DNA from: CAVVKW01 sp963749035
Lineage (GTDB): Bacteria > Verrucomicrobiota > Verrucomicrobiia > Chthoniobacterales > JAATET01
NCBI GenBank assembly: GCA_963749035.1
Contig: CAVVKW010000001.1
Location: forward strand, 1-64,000
Reading direction: 5' to 3'
DNA length: 64,000 bases
Made by a program: the position numbers and the translations under genes. The notes under the pieces are model-generated. The model saw only the letters and a list, made by a program, of their open reading frames with translations. It was not told the DNA's origin and searched no databases. Below are positions 16,501 to 24,978 of this stretch, piece after piece (within the stretch, counting starts at the first letter, position 1; the number at the start of each line of letters is the position of its first letter).

Positions 16501-19500
16501 GGTGGAACCGAGCGACAGGTCGAACTTCACCTTGGGAAAGGGGATCGTCGTGGGCACGCCATCCTTCGAGAAACGGTTGACGTAGATCGATTGAAACGCG
16601 CGCGCGACCTTGGCTGCACCGGGCAAGGGGGGCACCAGGGGATTGTCTGCCGAAGCCTCCGCCCCCGATGAACCCACCACGCCGCCGCCGCCGCCGATGC
16701 TCTGGAGGAGGATGCCAACGGCGTCGTTGCCCTGCGTTTGGATGACCCCGCTGTGGGTGACTTCCGCCGTGAATCCGGCGTTGCCACCGGCACCGCCCGT
16801 CGCTCCGACTTGAAACTCGACGGCAGCGCTGAGCCTCAGCTCGACTTCACCGCCGGGCGCCAGAGGCCGGATGCCCAGCCCCATACTCACCGTGCCACCC
16901 TGCGACGTCCCACCGCCCCCGCCGACGCTTTGGGCCAGGATCCCGTGCGACCCGTCCCCGTAGGTGAAGATCGATCCGTTCGGTTGCGTCGTCACACTCA
17001 CGTTGCCGCCGTTGCCACCCGCGCCCCCGGTGGAGCCCAGCGCGATCACGGTGGTCTGACTGGTCTTCGTGCCAAAGGATTGCGTGTTGCCACTCCCGAT
17101 CCCGGCGTTCCCACCCCCGCCGCCGATGGACTGAGCGTTGATTCCGTCCGCGAAATCGCCGTAGGTCACGATGGAAGTCGTCGAGCCACCCGAGGCCGCA
17201 CCGAGCATTACGTCCACCGCGCCGCCCTCGGAGGCAACCCCGCCACTGCCGCCCACGGAGACGTCCATCTGAATGCCGAACGTCGAGCTCCGCAATCGCT
17301 TCGTCGCGAGCTTGTAATCGAGGGTCGCGCTCGAGGCCGAGGAGTCCCCGCCATTGCCGCCCCCGCCCCCGATCGATTGCGCGAGGAGGGCGTGGGAGCC
17401 TTGACCCTGGGTGATCAGACTCGTCCCGGGATCGAGGCTCACCGTGACGCTGCCGCCAGCGCCCCCACCGCCGCCACTGCCTCCCATGGCAATGGAGGTC
17501 GCCGCGGTCACGTTGATTCCATCGGGGGGCATCGGGATGCCGACCGTGACGGCCCCCGCCGTGGCCGATCCGCCGTTGCCACCGCCCCGCCCGACCGACT
17601 GGGCCACGATGCCGAACGCATCGACCGGCAGCAAATTGGTCGTCTGGTCCGACGGCGTATACTGGCCGGTCGCGATGGTTCCACCGTCCACGGCGACGGT
17701 CACGTTACCGCCATTACCGCCCGCCCCGCCGCTGCCGCCGAAGGCAACCGCGGCGCTGAATTCCAGACTCACCGCCAGCCCGTAGGCCGCCCCGCCGTTG
17801 CCACCGCCCCCGCCGATCGATTGCCCGAGGATGCCGACCGCCTTCGAACCCATCGTCGTGATGTCGCCGGCGCTCGTGAGATCCACCTTGCCGCCGTTGC
17901 CGCCACTCCCCCCCGTGCCACCGATTTGCAGCGTGACTCCCGCCGTCGAGAAGGAGGCGTTCCCGCCATTCCCGCCGCCGCCGCCAATGGATTGACCCAG
18001 CAGCCCGATCGCGAGGTCCCCCTGCGTGGTCACGGTGCTCCCCGGAAGAAAATTGGCGGTCACCGTGCCCCCCGCGCCGCCGCCGCCGCCCGTGCCGCCG
18101 ATCCCGATCAGCCCCGCGCTGGAACCGCCGTCGCCGCCGCCACCACCCAGCGACTGCAGCAACGCCGCGTGCGAACCGTTGCCGGACGTCGCGATCGCCG
18201 TGTTGTTCGATGCGGTCACCAGGCCAGCGTTCGAGACAACCGGGTTCGTCCCCCCGAGGGAGACGATCCCCAACTCCGAGTTCCCCCCGGCACCCCCACC
18301 ACCCGCGACCGACTGGACCAGGAAACCGTGGGAGTTGCTCCCCAACGTCGTGATTCGCCCGCTGTTGCTGACTTGCGCGACCCCCAGGACCCCGCTGGCA
18401 CCGCCATTCCCCGCCGAACCGTAGATGACGACGGAAGCGTCTCCCCCGACACCGCCGACTCCGCTGAACTGCTGCGCCAGCAGGCCGTGCGAGTTTGCGC
18501 CGCTGGACTGGATCGTCCCGTTGTTCGACACGTTCACCACCCCGGTGGACCCCCCGTTGCCACCCTGTCCCGCTCCCCCGACGAATCCCGTCTGCCGAGC
18601 ACCGCCCGCCCCGCCGACGCCGCTCACGCTTTGACCGACCAGGACGCTCGAGCTGTCACCGCTCGTCGTCGCTCGCGTCCCGCCGAACAGCACCACCGAC
18701 ACCCCTCCCGAGTTGCCGCCGGTGCCACCGTTCGGCGCGTTGCCGCCGATGTCCGAACTCAACAACCCCCCGGCCCCGCCCGCCCCACCGACGCTCTGAG
18801 CAAAGATTGCCGGACTGTTCGAGCCGACGGTCGAGACGGTTGATTGATTATTGAGATTGACCTGGATCGACCCGGCGGAGGCCCCATTCCCCGCCAGCCC
18901 CGCGCCGCCGCCGCTGTCCCCGCTGCTCAGTTCGCCACCCGCCCCGCCGTTCCCCCCGCCGGAAAATGCCACGATGCCGGGGGCCTGCGTGCTTCCCAGT
19001 GAGGAGATCGACGTGTTTCCCGAGACGTTGATCGTGATGTCGCCAGCCGTTCCTCCCGCGGCACCGTTGCCCGCTTCACCGCCGAGGACTTCGGTGAAAA
19101 ATTGGCCGGAGCCGCCGGTTCCCGCTTGATTCTGGACGAAAATGCCAGCCGCACCGTTGCCATTGGCACTGATCGCGGTGGTCGCGGTCGCGGTGTCGAG
19201 CGACACCAGGATGTCCGCCGTGGCACCCCCCACGCCGCCGTTGCTATGCTGCTGATAGGCGACCCCATTCCCGCCATCTCCCCCCACGTGGATCGCGGAG
19301 AGTCCGTTGATGCCGTCCCCAACCGCCGCCACGGCGGCATCCGTCGCCAAGATCAACGAGCCGACCTGCGTGGCGCTCGCTCCCCCGGTTTCGTACGAAA
19401 AGCTCCCCGTCCCGGCGACACCGCCCGTGCCTCCGAACGAATCGGCCCCTTCCTCGCCCTCGAAGGAATCGCCACCCCGTCCGCCCCAACTGAAGCCGCC

Positions 19501-20505
19501 CGCGGCGGCGCCGCCGACGTTGCCGCTGCCGGTCAGGGTCACGTTCGTGCCCGCGCCGAGGTTCAGAAAGAACCCGCCGCCGCTCCCCCCGTCGCTTCCG
19601 TTGGTGCTTTTCAAGTAGGAACTCGAGCCGGTTCCGCCGATCGACTGCGCCAGGATGCCGTAGAGCTGTCCCGGGGCACTTCCGGTCGGGATCTGGGAAG
19701 CCCAGGTGATGCCCAAAGTTCCGCTTTGGTTCACGATCAATTGACCCGCGCTTCCACCGATCCGGCCAGTTTGTCCCTGGCCGGAACCGCCCCCCCGACT
19801 GATGGCGGAGATCCCGAAAACGCTCCCGCTGCCCGATCCGTTGATCGGCGTCAGATCAGCCGTGTTCGTCACGCTGATGCTGCCGCTGTTTCCGCCCTGA
19901 CCTCCCTGGCCGCCATTGAACTCCGGCTGCCCGGGATCATTCGTCCCGGAAGACGCCACCGATCCGCCCGATCCCCCGCGGCTTTGGTAATCCAGGATGG
20001 TCGCTCCCCCCCCGAAGATTCCCTGCAGAACCACGTCTCCCGAGTTGGTGGCCACGATGTTGCCAGCTTCACCACCCGGGCCGCCGTTGTTCGATATATT
20101 CTGGTTGGTCTGGTTCCCCCCGTTGCCGCCGATCAATTGGGTCGTCGTGCCGATCACGACGAGCGTATTTTGGTTCGCCGTGAGATTGAACGTCGCTGCG
20201 GTCACCAGCGACGACACGTTCCCGCTGAATCCACCGCTCTCCGCGTTGGCGTCGTCGGCGTCCTCGCCGTTCGCGCCGAAGCCCGACAGCCGAAACCCGA
20301 ACTGCGTGTTCCCGGCCAGATTTCCGGTAACATCGATGCTCTGCGAGAATTCGAAGGCGGAGCTGCCACTCGGAGCGATGGGGACGTCGACCAAAGCCTG
20401 CGCTCGCAGCGAAGCGAGGGTCGGCGGACCTGCGATCGCGCCCGCCGCAATGACTCCAGCCAAACCGAACCGCCCTCGAATGAAGTTTTTGCTCAGAATG
20501 TTCAT
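13543..20505 (-). CDS. giant Gly-rich autotransporter (type V secretion)
   Basis: About 2320 residues. A signal sequence follows ATG 20505 (MNILSKNFIRGRFGLAGVIA, with a cleavage region near LRAQA). The passenger of roughly 1950 residues is built from repeats of the type AQSIGGGGGNGG alternating with beta-strand segments such as ITTQGDGSHGI, typical of autotransporter beta-helix proteins. The final 300 residues (nt 13543-14440) are an outer-membrane barrel that opens with SGSYFRTYGRTASQS and ends in Phe (MKFQF). An upstream in-frame start at 20571 is possible but would place Arg-rich residues before the signal. The product is expected at the cell surface, as adhesin or in biofilm formation. 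That role is inferred from the family. Confidence 0.88.
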   Translation of the reverse strand: MNILSKNFIRGRFGLAGVIAAGAIAGPPTLASLRAQALVDVPIAPSGSSAFEFSQSIDVTGNLAGNTQFGFRLSGFGANGEDADDANAESGGFSGNVSSLVTAATFNLTANQNTLVVIGTTTQLIGGNGGNQTNQNISNNGGPGGEAGNIVATNSGDVVLQGIFGGGATILDYQSRGGSGGSVASSGTNDPGQPEFNGGQGGQGGNSGSISVTNTADLTPINGSGSGSVFGISAISRGGGSGQGQTGRIGGSAGQLIVNQSGTLGITWASQIPTGSAPGQLYGILAQSIGGTGSSSYLKSTNGSDGGSGGGFFLNLGAGTNVTLTGSGNVGGAAAGGFSWGGRGGDSFEGEEGADSFGGTGGVAGTGSFSYETGGASATQVGSLILATDAAVAAVGDGINGLSAIHVGGDGGNGVAYQQHSNGGVGGATADILVSLDTATATTAISANGNGAAGIFVQNQAGTGGSGQFFTEVLGGEAGNGAAGGTAGDITINVSGNTSISSLGSTQAPGIVAFSGGGNGGAGGELSSGDSGGGAGLAGNGASAGSIQVNLNNQSTVSTVGSNSPAIFAQSVGGAGGAGGLLSSDIGGNAPNGGTGGNSGGVSVVLFGGTRATTSGDSSSVLVGQSVSGVGGAGGARQTGFVGGAGQGGNGGSTGVVNVSNNGTIQSSGANSHGLLAQQFSGVGGVGGDASVVIYGSAGNGGASGVLGVAQVSNSGRITTLGSNSHGFLVQSVAGGGGAGGNSELGIVSLGGTNPVVSNAGLVTASNNTAIATSGNGSHAALLQSLGGGGGDGGSSAGLIGIGGTGGGGGAGGTVTANFLPGSTVTTQGDLAIGLLGQSIGGGGGNGGNASFSTAGVTLQIGGTGGSGGNGGKVDLTSAGDITTMGSKAVGILGQSIGGGGGNGGAAYGLAVSLEFSAAVAFGGSGGAGGNGGNVTVAVDGGTIATGQYTPSDQTTNLLPVDAFGIVAQSVGRGGGNGGSATAGAVTVGIPMPPDGINVTAATSIAMGGSGGGGGAGGSVTVSLDPGTSLITQGQGSHALLAQSIGGGGGNGGDSSASSATLDYKLATKRLRSSTFGIQMDVSVGGSGGVASEGGAVDVMLGAASGGSTTSIVTYGDFADGINAQSIGGGGGNAGIGSGNTQSFGTKTSQTTVIALGSTGGAGGNGGNVSVTTQPNGSIFTYGDGSHGILAQSVGGGGGTSQGGTVSMGLGIRPLAPGGEVELRLSAAVEFQVGATGGAGGNAGFTAEVTHSGVIQTQGNDAVGILLQSIGGGGGVVGSSGAEASADNPLVPPLPGAAKVARAFQSIYVNRFSKDGVPTTIPFPKVKFDLSLGSTSDGSSGAAGAATLNLAGTIVTQGDWSQGVVVQAIGGGGGRAGSATYTGSNAVPDLNLTVGSASASGNDHGGVVTLTPTAGSITTAGYSAFGVLLQSIGGGGGLAADGSDAANGGDPSTSGNIFIGNSDMDAGNGNTVIVNAGTLTVTTTGEAAHGVVLQSIGSGGGVGGAGNRFGDPADSNLRTRVGSTGSNSGTGGPIEILGTNVVVRTNGDYAYGVLAQSIGGSGGLASVRGPSASQVGGSLSDNVESGFLKLAFGEGSLIETQGDGAHGIVAQSISGGGGIGGYAPGGDTISVTKVPNNLDGFDTSGAITLALDDGALILTNGNGAHGIVAQSIGGGGGIVPVPGGATYFGSTNSAGTFSAGSNISITLEGSVSTAGDNSVGVFAQSTSASEVGGTIGIVVNGALTTDGFTTNPAAIWMDGGNAGNFITIGETGFVQSASAIVYTGAFAPTVNNQGFLSGSISAAASVGVVGQLNNLASGTWFSGGTSDVDVFNEGIIEIGRQRAEAQFDTTVIRGDLTQSDSGSIVVDVDFLNSRADLLTITGDADLAGKVVPVSAGAFTSQEVRFARVEGDVTGSLRVDGDRFGDDSLFFDYGITRRDRDLYVGVDSDFGNPALGELSPNQRSLADYLDSTFSRNRDREFAELFGALDRATRGDADAARHFIDEFSPGATLGFGARGLATALSFQDAALNGPIFEGDTAQPTETSGSYFRTYGRTASQSVPGGYSDFTQNNTTYQVGGQWEVAPDWYLGGAVAYQYDWLGGDNGTASGDGHTGLAAVTLKHERDAWLFSSAIGGSAGWFETERSVSLPGYRADLEGHPNVQTVGGALRVAYTASFEDFYVRPTLTLSTTYVRSGGYTESGGGPLDLAVQSNDELTFVGSPGFEMGLRTDFRNGMVLRSFVLGSVNISTTDGWTQNARFAEASASAGEFGTTIPIDRYSGRVTAGWQLQTSERTSFSVQYEGEYSGHVTSHGGAVGMKFQF

Positions 20506-20834
20506 AAGATGCAGAGTTTTGGCGACGCCTGGACGCGGGCCACGCCCGGTCCACGCAGCGGACCGAACCACAAAACTCCACTCGACAGCAAGGTTTCCTA
20601 AGGAATAACTCGAGTTTCTCTAAGCTCTTCCATCTGAAACCCGACCGTTGGTCGTTCCGACCCGGAGTTTCTAACCGTCAATCGCTGTGAAATGGCCGGG
20701 CAATCCTGTTGAGGATCGATAGGGGGTTAGTGATCCCGATTTCTGCAAACAAAGTCGAAACTCAACGCCCGCAGGCGGAGAAAGCCGCTGCATTCCGCAT
20801 TCCCCATTCCGCATTTCTCATCTAGCGTCACGGC

Positions 20835-21767
20835 GTGATAGCCACCGATCTGACCGAAGAAATTCTCGAACTCAAGCGCGAGCGTAACGCCGTCATTCTC
20901 GCGCACAATTACCAGATCAAGGAGATCCAGGAGCTGGCCGATCACGTTGGCGATTCGCTTGGCCTCGCCTACCGCGCCGCCGAAACGGACGCCGAAGTCA
21001 TCGCCTTCTGCGGGGTCCACTTCATGGGCGAGACCGCCAAGATCATCAATCCCAACAAGGTTGTCGTCATCCCCGACATGGACGCCGGCTGCTCGCTTTC
21101 CGACTCCTGCCCGCCCGAGCAACTCGAAGCCTTCCTCCAGGAAAACGCCGAGAAGAACTACTACGTTGTCACCTACATCAACTGTAGCGCCGGCGTGAAG
21201 GCACTGTCCGACGTCATCTGCACCAGCGGCAACGCGCAGAAAATCGTGGAATCCGTCCCCGCCGATCGCAACATCCTCTTCGTCCCCGACCAGAACCTCG
21301 GCGGCTGGGTCATGGAACAGACCGGACGCAAGATGGATCTCTGGCGCGGCAATTGTTACGTCCACGTCGAATTCACCCGCGACAGCATCAGCAAGATTCG
21401 CGAGCAATACCCAGACGCCCCCGTCGTCGCCCACCCCGAGTGCACTTACGCGGTCCGCATCCTCGCCGACGAAGTTTGTAGCACGGAAAAGATGGTCCAC
21501 TTCTGCCGCGACCACGAAGCCCCCGCCTTCATTATCGTGACCGAAAGCGGCATGCTCCACCGGCTCGAGCGCGAACTTCCCGACAAGACGTTCATCCCCG
21601 GTCCCACCGACGCCTGTGCCTGCGCGGACTGTCGTTACATGAAGATGAACACTCTTGAAAAACTCCACGACTGCCTCCTCAACCTCGCACCCCAGATCGA
21701 AATCCCGGAGCCGATCCGCGCCCGAGCCGAGCTACCCATCCGGCGGATGCTCGAGCTCTCGCGATGA
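20835..21767 (+). CDS. nadA: quinolinate synthase A
   Basis: A 310-residue enzyme that condenses iminoaspartate with dihydroxyacetone phosphate to quinolinate in de novo NAD synthesis. It is oxygen-sensitive with one [4Fe-4S] cluster. Family motifs are VILAHNYQ, AHNY context, FCGVHFMGETAKI, YINCSAGVKA, VPDQNLGGWV, HPECTYAV and the C-terminal CACADCRYMKMNTLE. The cluster cysteines are expected in the NCS, PEC and CADC contexts. The start is a GTG at 20835, which gives the family N-terminus. It stands alone, with a secreted protein gene 40 bp downstream. No nadB or nadC lies in the window. Confidence 0.95.
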   Translation: MIATDLTEEILELKRERNAVILAHNYQIKEIQELADHVGDSLGLAYRAAETDAEVIAFCGVHFMGETAKIINPNKVVVIPDMDAGCSLSDSCPPEQLEAFLQENAEKNYYVVTYINCSAGVKALSDVICTSGNAQKIVESVPADRNILFVPDQNLGGWVMEQTGRKMDLWRGNCYVHVEFTRDSISKIREQYPDAPVVAHPECTYAVRILADEVCSTEKMVHFCRDHEAPAFIIVTESGMLHRLERELPDKTFIPGPTDACACADCRYMKMNTLEKLHDCLLNLAPQIEIPEPIRARAELPIRRMLELSR

Positions 21768-21806
21768 AGAGTTGCTGGTTGGGATTTGAGAGTTGAGAGT
21801 TGGCGA

Positions 21807-22355
21807 ATGCGCACCCGTTTCGCCCTCGCCCTCGCCCTCGTCGCCCTCGCCTTTCCCATCCTTGCCCCCGCCGAACCGATCTCCGAAGTCATCGGTGACC
21901 GAAAGGCGACCGAGATCCGCCGAATCATCCCAGCTGAGACTCCCGAAGCTCAGCGCCTCCCCGAGCTCAGTTACATCGCCGGATACGAAATCCTCGGAGA
22001 TCCCGAGATCTTGACCACCGAGCAAACGGCCACGCTCGAAGCGCTGACCGCCAAGCCCGACGCCTTCGAGTCCGACGGCGAAGCGACCTGCAAATTCCGG
22101 CCCGGCGTCGCCCTGCGTTTCGGTAGCGAGTCCGACGCCATCGACATGCTCGTGTGCTTCGCTTGTAACGAGGTCGCCGCCGTTCCGCTCGATCGGACCA
22201 TCACGCAGCTTGCCCTCATGCCCCAAAGCTCCCGCGACGTTCTTCTCGGCATCGCCAAAGCCGCCCTACCCGAGGATGAAGCGATTCAGGAACTCCCGGA
22301 AGTCCGCCGCGAAGGAGCCGCACCGGCCCCCTACGCTCCGCCAGCAGCAGAATAA
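21807..22355 (+). CDS. secreted protein of unknown function with CxxC motif
   Basis: 182 residues from ATG 21807, which starts a clear signal peptide (MRTRFALALALVALAFPILA, cleavage after PA or AEP). An upstream ATG at 21786 would add seven residues ahead of it. The mature part contains CKFRPGVALRF and the segment LVCFACNEVAAV, in which a CxxC pair sits after a predicted strand. A proline/alanine-rich tail ends the protein. Similar C..F.P / CF.C proteins of unknown role occur in several phyla. It follows nadA on the same strand and may be co-transcribed. It is likely periplasmic or surface-exposed. Confidence 0.7.
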   Translation: MRTRFALALALVALAFPILAPAEPISEVIGDRKATEIRRIIPAETPEAQRLPELSYIAGYEILGDPEILTTEQTATLEALTAKPDAFESDGEATCKFRPGVALRFGSESDAIDMLVCFACNEVAAVPLDRTITQLALMPQSSRDVLLGIAKAALPEDEAIQELPEVRREGAAPAPYAPPAAE

Positions 22356-22419
22356 GGGCACGGCGGGATCGGCCTTCCGCCAATGGGTCGACTTGCCCCC
22401 CCTCGAGCGGTCGAGTCTA

Positions 22420-23443
22420 GAGCACCTTCAAAATAGTTTGACGAAAAGGCTTGTACGCTAGGAGGCTTATCAATAATAAGCTCGGGATGCGAACATTGAG
22501 CCAGGATTTGAGAGAGCGGATAGTGGAGGCGCGAGCCTCTGGAAGCAGCAGCGCGGAGGTGGCCGAACGCTTTGCGGTGAGCGTTCGAAGCGTAGACCGA
22601 TACTGGCGGAAGCAGCGGGAGCAGGGTCATTGCCGAGCTAGCAAGATTGGCGGGTATCTACGCTCCCGACTTGAAGGACATGAAGACACGGTTGCCTCGT
22701 GGATCGAAGAGAAGAACGACCTGACCTTGGAGGCCATCTGTGAGCGTCTGGACAAGCAGCTCGGGATCAAGCTCGGTGTCAGCGCGCTCTGGTATCGCCT
22801 GGATGCGATGGGACTGACCTTCAAAAAAAAGCGATCCGCGCCGCCGAACAAGACCGACCCGACGTAGAAGCTGCCCGGGCGCAGTGGCGCTCGATTCAGG
22901 GCAGCTGGGACGGTTCTGCTCTCGTCTTTCTGGACGAGACCGGGGTCAATACCAAGATGTCCCGGCTTTACGGACGAGCGCCCCGATCCGAGTGCTGCCT
23001 CGGCGTCGAGCCCCACGGACATTGGAGCACATCGACTTTCATCGCCGCTTTGCGCCAAGACGCTCTCACCGCTCCCTGGCTATTGGATGGTCCAATGAAC
23101 CGGGATGCCTTCCTCACCTATCTGGAGAAATGCCTGGGACCGACCTTGCGTCCCGGTGACATCGTCATCGCCGACAACCTCAGTTCCCACAAAGGCGAAC
23201 GCGTGGCTGAGATCCTACAATCCTTCGGTGCCACGATCCTTTATCTCCCGCCCTACAGTCCCGATCTCAATCCCATCGAATTGGCCTTCTCCAAACTTAA
23301 GTCTCACCTCCGATCCGCCGCTGCGCGATCCTTGGACGATCTCTCGAAAAACCTCGGTCAGATCGTCGACCTCTTTTCCCCCGACCATTGCGCCAACTTC
23401 CTGCGCCACTGCGCTTATCAGCCTGCCTAACTTGAAAATGCTC
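22420..23443 (+). mobile_element. IS630-family element
   Basis: The ends GAGCACCTTCAAAA (22420 onward) and, inverted, GAGCATTTTCAAG (ending at 23443) are bounded by the TA dinucleotides at 22418-22419 and 23444-23445. TA duplication is the hallmark of IS630/Tc1-type transposition. The length is 1024 bp and the element sits between two core-region genes. Confidence 0.88.
22487..23430 (+). CDS. IS630-family transposase, read through a -1 frameshift
   Basis: The first frame (22487-22867) encodes the helix-turn-helix part (RTLSQDLRERIVEARASGSS, FAVSVRSVDRYWRKQREQG). The second frame continues without a start codon as AIRAAEQDRPDVEAARAQWR to the stop at 23430. A run of eight A residues (22823-22830) links the frames, and a -1 slip gives one protein of about 315 residues. 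The DDE residues are in VFLDETGVNTKM, VIADNLSSHKG and YSPDLNPIELAFSKLK. Either this is a programmed frameshift, which is known for IS630 elements, or the gene has decayed. Confidence 0.85.
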
Positions 23444-23567
23444 TAGGAATCTCCCTCCGGCTTTAAATCAACCTGACTGGGCTGCTCGTTACAAAGAACG
23501 CCTGCGTTTGTAAAAGCCAACCCCGCCACCGTCCCGTTATCTGCTCTTCCGACAACGCAGAAAAATT

Positions 23568-23753
23568 ATGTGGACGCTCCTTGAATCACTCTTTGACAGT
23601 TTGTGCATCTTCGACTGGGGGCACCGACCTTCGAAAACACGACTTGGCGAATCCGAACTTGATCGGAAAAGCCGACAGTTTACCGACACCATCTTTGCCG
23701 TGATCGTCGTAGTCGGCGGACTTGGCGGGGCAATCTACTGGTTCTTTGGCTGA
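23568..23753 (+). CDS. small protein with one C-terminal membrane segment
   Basis: 61 residues. The first half is polar, and residues 41-60 (FAVIVVVGGLGGAIYWFFG) form one transmembrane helix. No family was recognised and no strong ribosome binding site precedes the ATG. The hairpin overlapping its stop codon suggests a transcription unit boundary. It could be real or chance, and the hydrophobic helix favours a real gene. Confidence 0.45.
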   Translation: MWTLLESLFDSLCIFDWGHRPSKTRLGESELDRKSRQFTDTIFAVIVVVGGLGGAIYWFFG

Positions 23754-23769
23754 TCGCGATAAGATCAGC
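23749..23769. terminator. candidate bidirectional hairpin terminator
   Basis: The perfect 7-bp arms GCTGATC (23749-23755) and GATCAGC (23763-23769) lie between the convergent small-protein gene and the uracil-DNA glycosylase gene. There is no strong T-run on either side. Confidence 0.4.
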
Positions 23770-23778
23770 TTACCGCGG

Positions 23779-24519
23779 TTAGCGTGCCTTTGGAGTCTTC
23801 TGCTCCCAAATTCCCGCCGCGAGCAACTGCTTCGTCGCCGCCTCCGCCCAGCCGCGATTCGCCGCCGGGGAAGCCGGGCTCGGATGGAGCACGGTCCCGA
23901 ATCGCATCGGCTCCGGCACAACCCGTTCCAGACAGCCGCGAGCAAATGCCCCGACCCCCACGCACCACTCGGGATCGAAAGCAGTCACGACTTTCGCCAA
24001 GTGCTCATCGCACGCCGCGAAGAGTGCCGCGCGTTCCGCCGCCGGCAATTTGTCCGGCGTCCGGTTCCGGCCCGTTTCTTCCATGAAAACAAGCGGGCAA
24101 TAGTTCACCACGAATTGATCCGAGAAAAAATCGTCGGCGGACTGAAAGCGCTCGGCCATCAGTCCCCATAACCGTCGGCCGCTCACCTCTGATTTCGAGC
24201 ACGCGAAGCCCTCCACCTTTCGCTTCGGATGTTCGTTCGGCGGCCTGCGCACGTCCATTTCGATCCCCATCCACTCCCGCACGGCAGCGACTTCGCCGAA
24301 CGGGACTCCCGTTTGCGCCATCCCGAATGGACCAGGGTTCATCCCGAGGAAAATAACCCGCTTCCGCCCGCGCCCAAACTGATCCAGAAACGCACGGTGC
24401 GACTCCCACGCGTAATCCAGCGGATTGTAAACGTGAGTCACCGGCGGAGCGAATTTCAATCGGTCGACCGCCCCTCGCAGCCGCTCCGCCGCTTCAATTA
24501 CCGCACTCGCCGTTTGCAT
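23779..24519 (-). CDS. SMUG1-type uracil-DNA glycosylase
   Basis: A 246-residue base-excision repair enzyme that removes uracil from DNA. Diagnostic motifs are LGMNPGPFGMAQTGVPFGEV (the uracil-binding and water-activating region with Asn), the helix-forming insert KRKVEGFACSKSEVSGRRLW, VVNYCPLVFME, and the C-terminal HPSPASPAANRGW, whose His and intercalating loop match SMUG1. SMUG1 homologues are scattered in bacteria and seen in Verrucomicrobiota and Planctomycetes. It is divergent from the cupin gene and its ATG is at 24519. The length fits bacterial SMUG1 proteins. Confidence 0.9.
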   Translation of the reverse strand: MQTASAVIEAAERLRGAVDRLKFAPPVTHVYNPLDYAWESHRAFLDQFGRGRKRVIFLGMNPGPFGMAQTGVPFGEVAAVREWMGIEMDVRRPPNEHPKRKVEGFACSKSEVSGRRLWGLMAERFQSADDFFSDQFVVNYCPLVFMEETGRNRTPDKLPAAERAALFAACDEHLAKVVTAFDPEWCVGVGAFARGCLERVVPEPMRFGTVLHPSPASPAANRGWAEAATKQLLAAGIWEQKTPKAR

Positions 24520-24563
24520 CCACCGCGTGTATCAGATGGTCGAGACCGTCGCGACCCCGCAGC

Positions 24564-24923
24564 ATGATTATCCGTTACGCCGATCAGAAGGAACAACAGG
24601 CCACCGCCATGAGAGGCGGCGTCGGCGACGCCTACCTCCGCATCCTCTCCCGTGGCGAAGGCCGCTCTCCGCTCCGCGCCACTGCGATCAACCGTCTGCC
24701 GCCCGGAAGCAGTTGGGGTCCGGAGAAGCACCCTCACGCGGAGGAGATTCTCATCATTCTCTCGGGAGAAGCCGAAGTGATCGACAGCGGCGGACGCCAC
24801 ACCCTCACGACCCACGACTCCCTGCAGGCTCAACCCAACGAACGACTCGCCATCCGGAACTCCGGGGCAAGCGAACTCATCTTTTTGGCGATCTTAATCA
24901 ACCACCCTCGCAGCCTCTTCTGA
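24564..24923 (+). CDS. cupin-domain protein
   Basis: 119 residues forming one Cupin_2 domain. Motif 1 reads PGSSWGPEKHPHAEEILIIL (metal-ligand His, His and Glu in the H-x-H-x4-E style). Motif 2 is partly degenerate (QPNERLAIRNSGASELIFLA) and lacks the usual His, so metal binding may be weaker. The substrate is unknown. It is transcribed divergently from the uracil-DNA glycosylase with a 44-bp gap. Confidence 0.75.
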   Translation: MIIRYADQKEQQATAMRGGVGDAYLRILSRGEGRSPLRATAINRLPPGSSWGPEKHPHAEEILIILSGEAEVIDSGGRHTLTTHDSLQAQPNERLAIRNSGASELIFLAILINHPRSLF

Positions 24924-24978
24924 GAGTAGGTTAGACCGCCACCTTCTCAGCCGAAATGGAGCCCACCCCGGCCAACGA

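Noticed and set aside
16738..18843. 701-residue plus-strand frame opposite the autotransporter, and the related frames at 13549-14895 and 19102-20601
   Set aside because: They are shadows of the GC-rich repeat coding strand: Arg/Asp/Ala-rich composition, no domain, and the sense frame has signal peptide, repeats and barrel.
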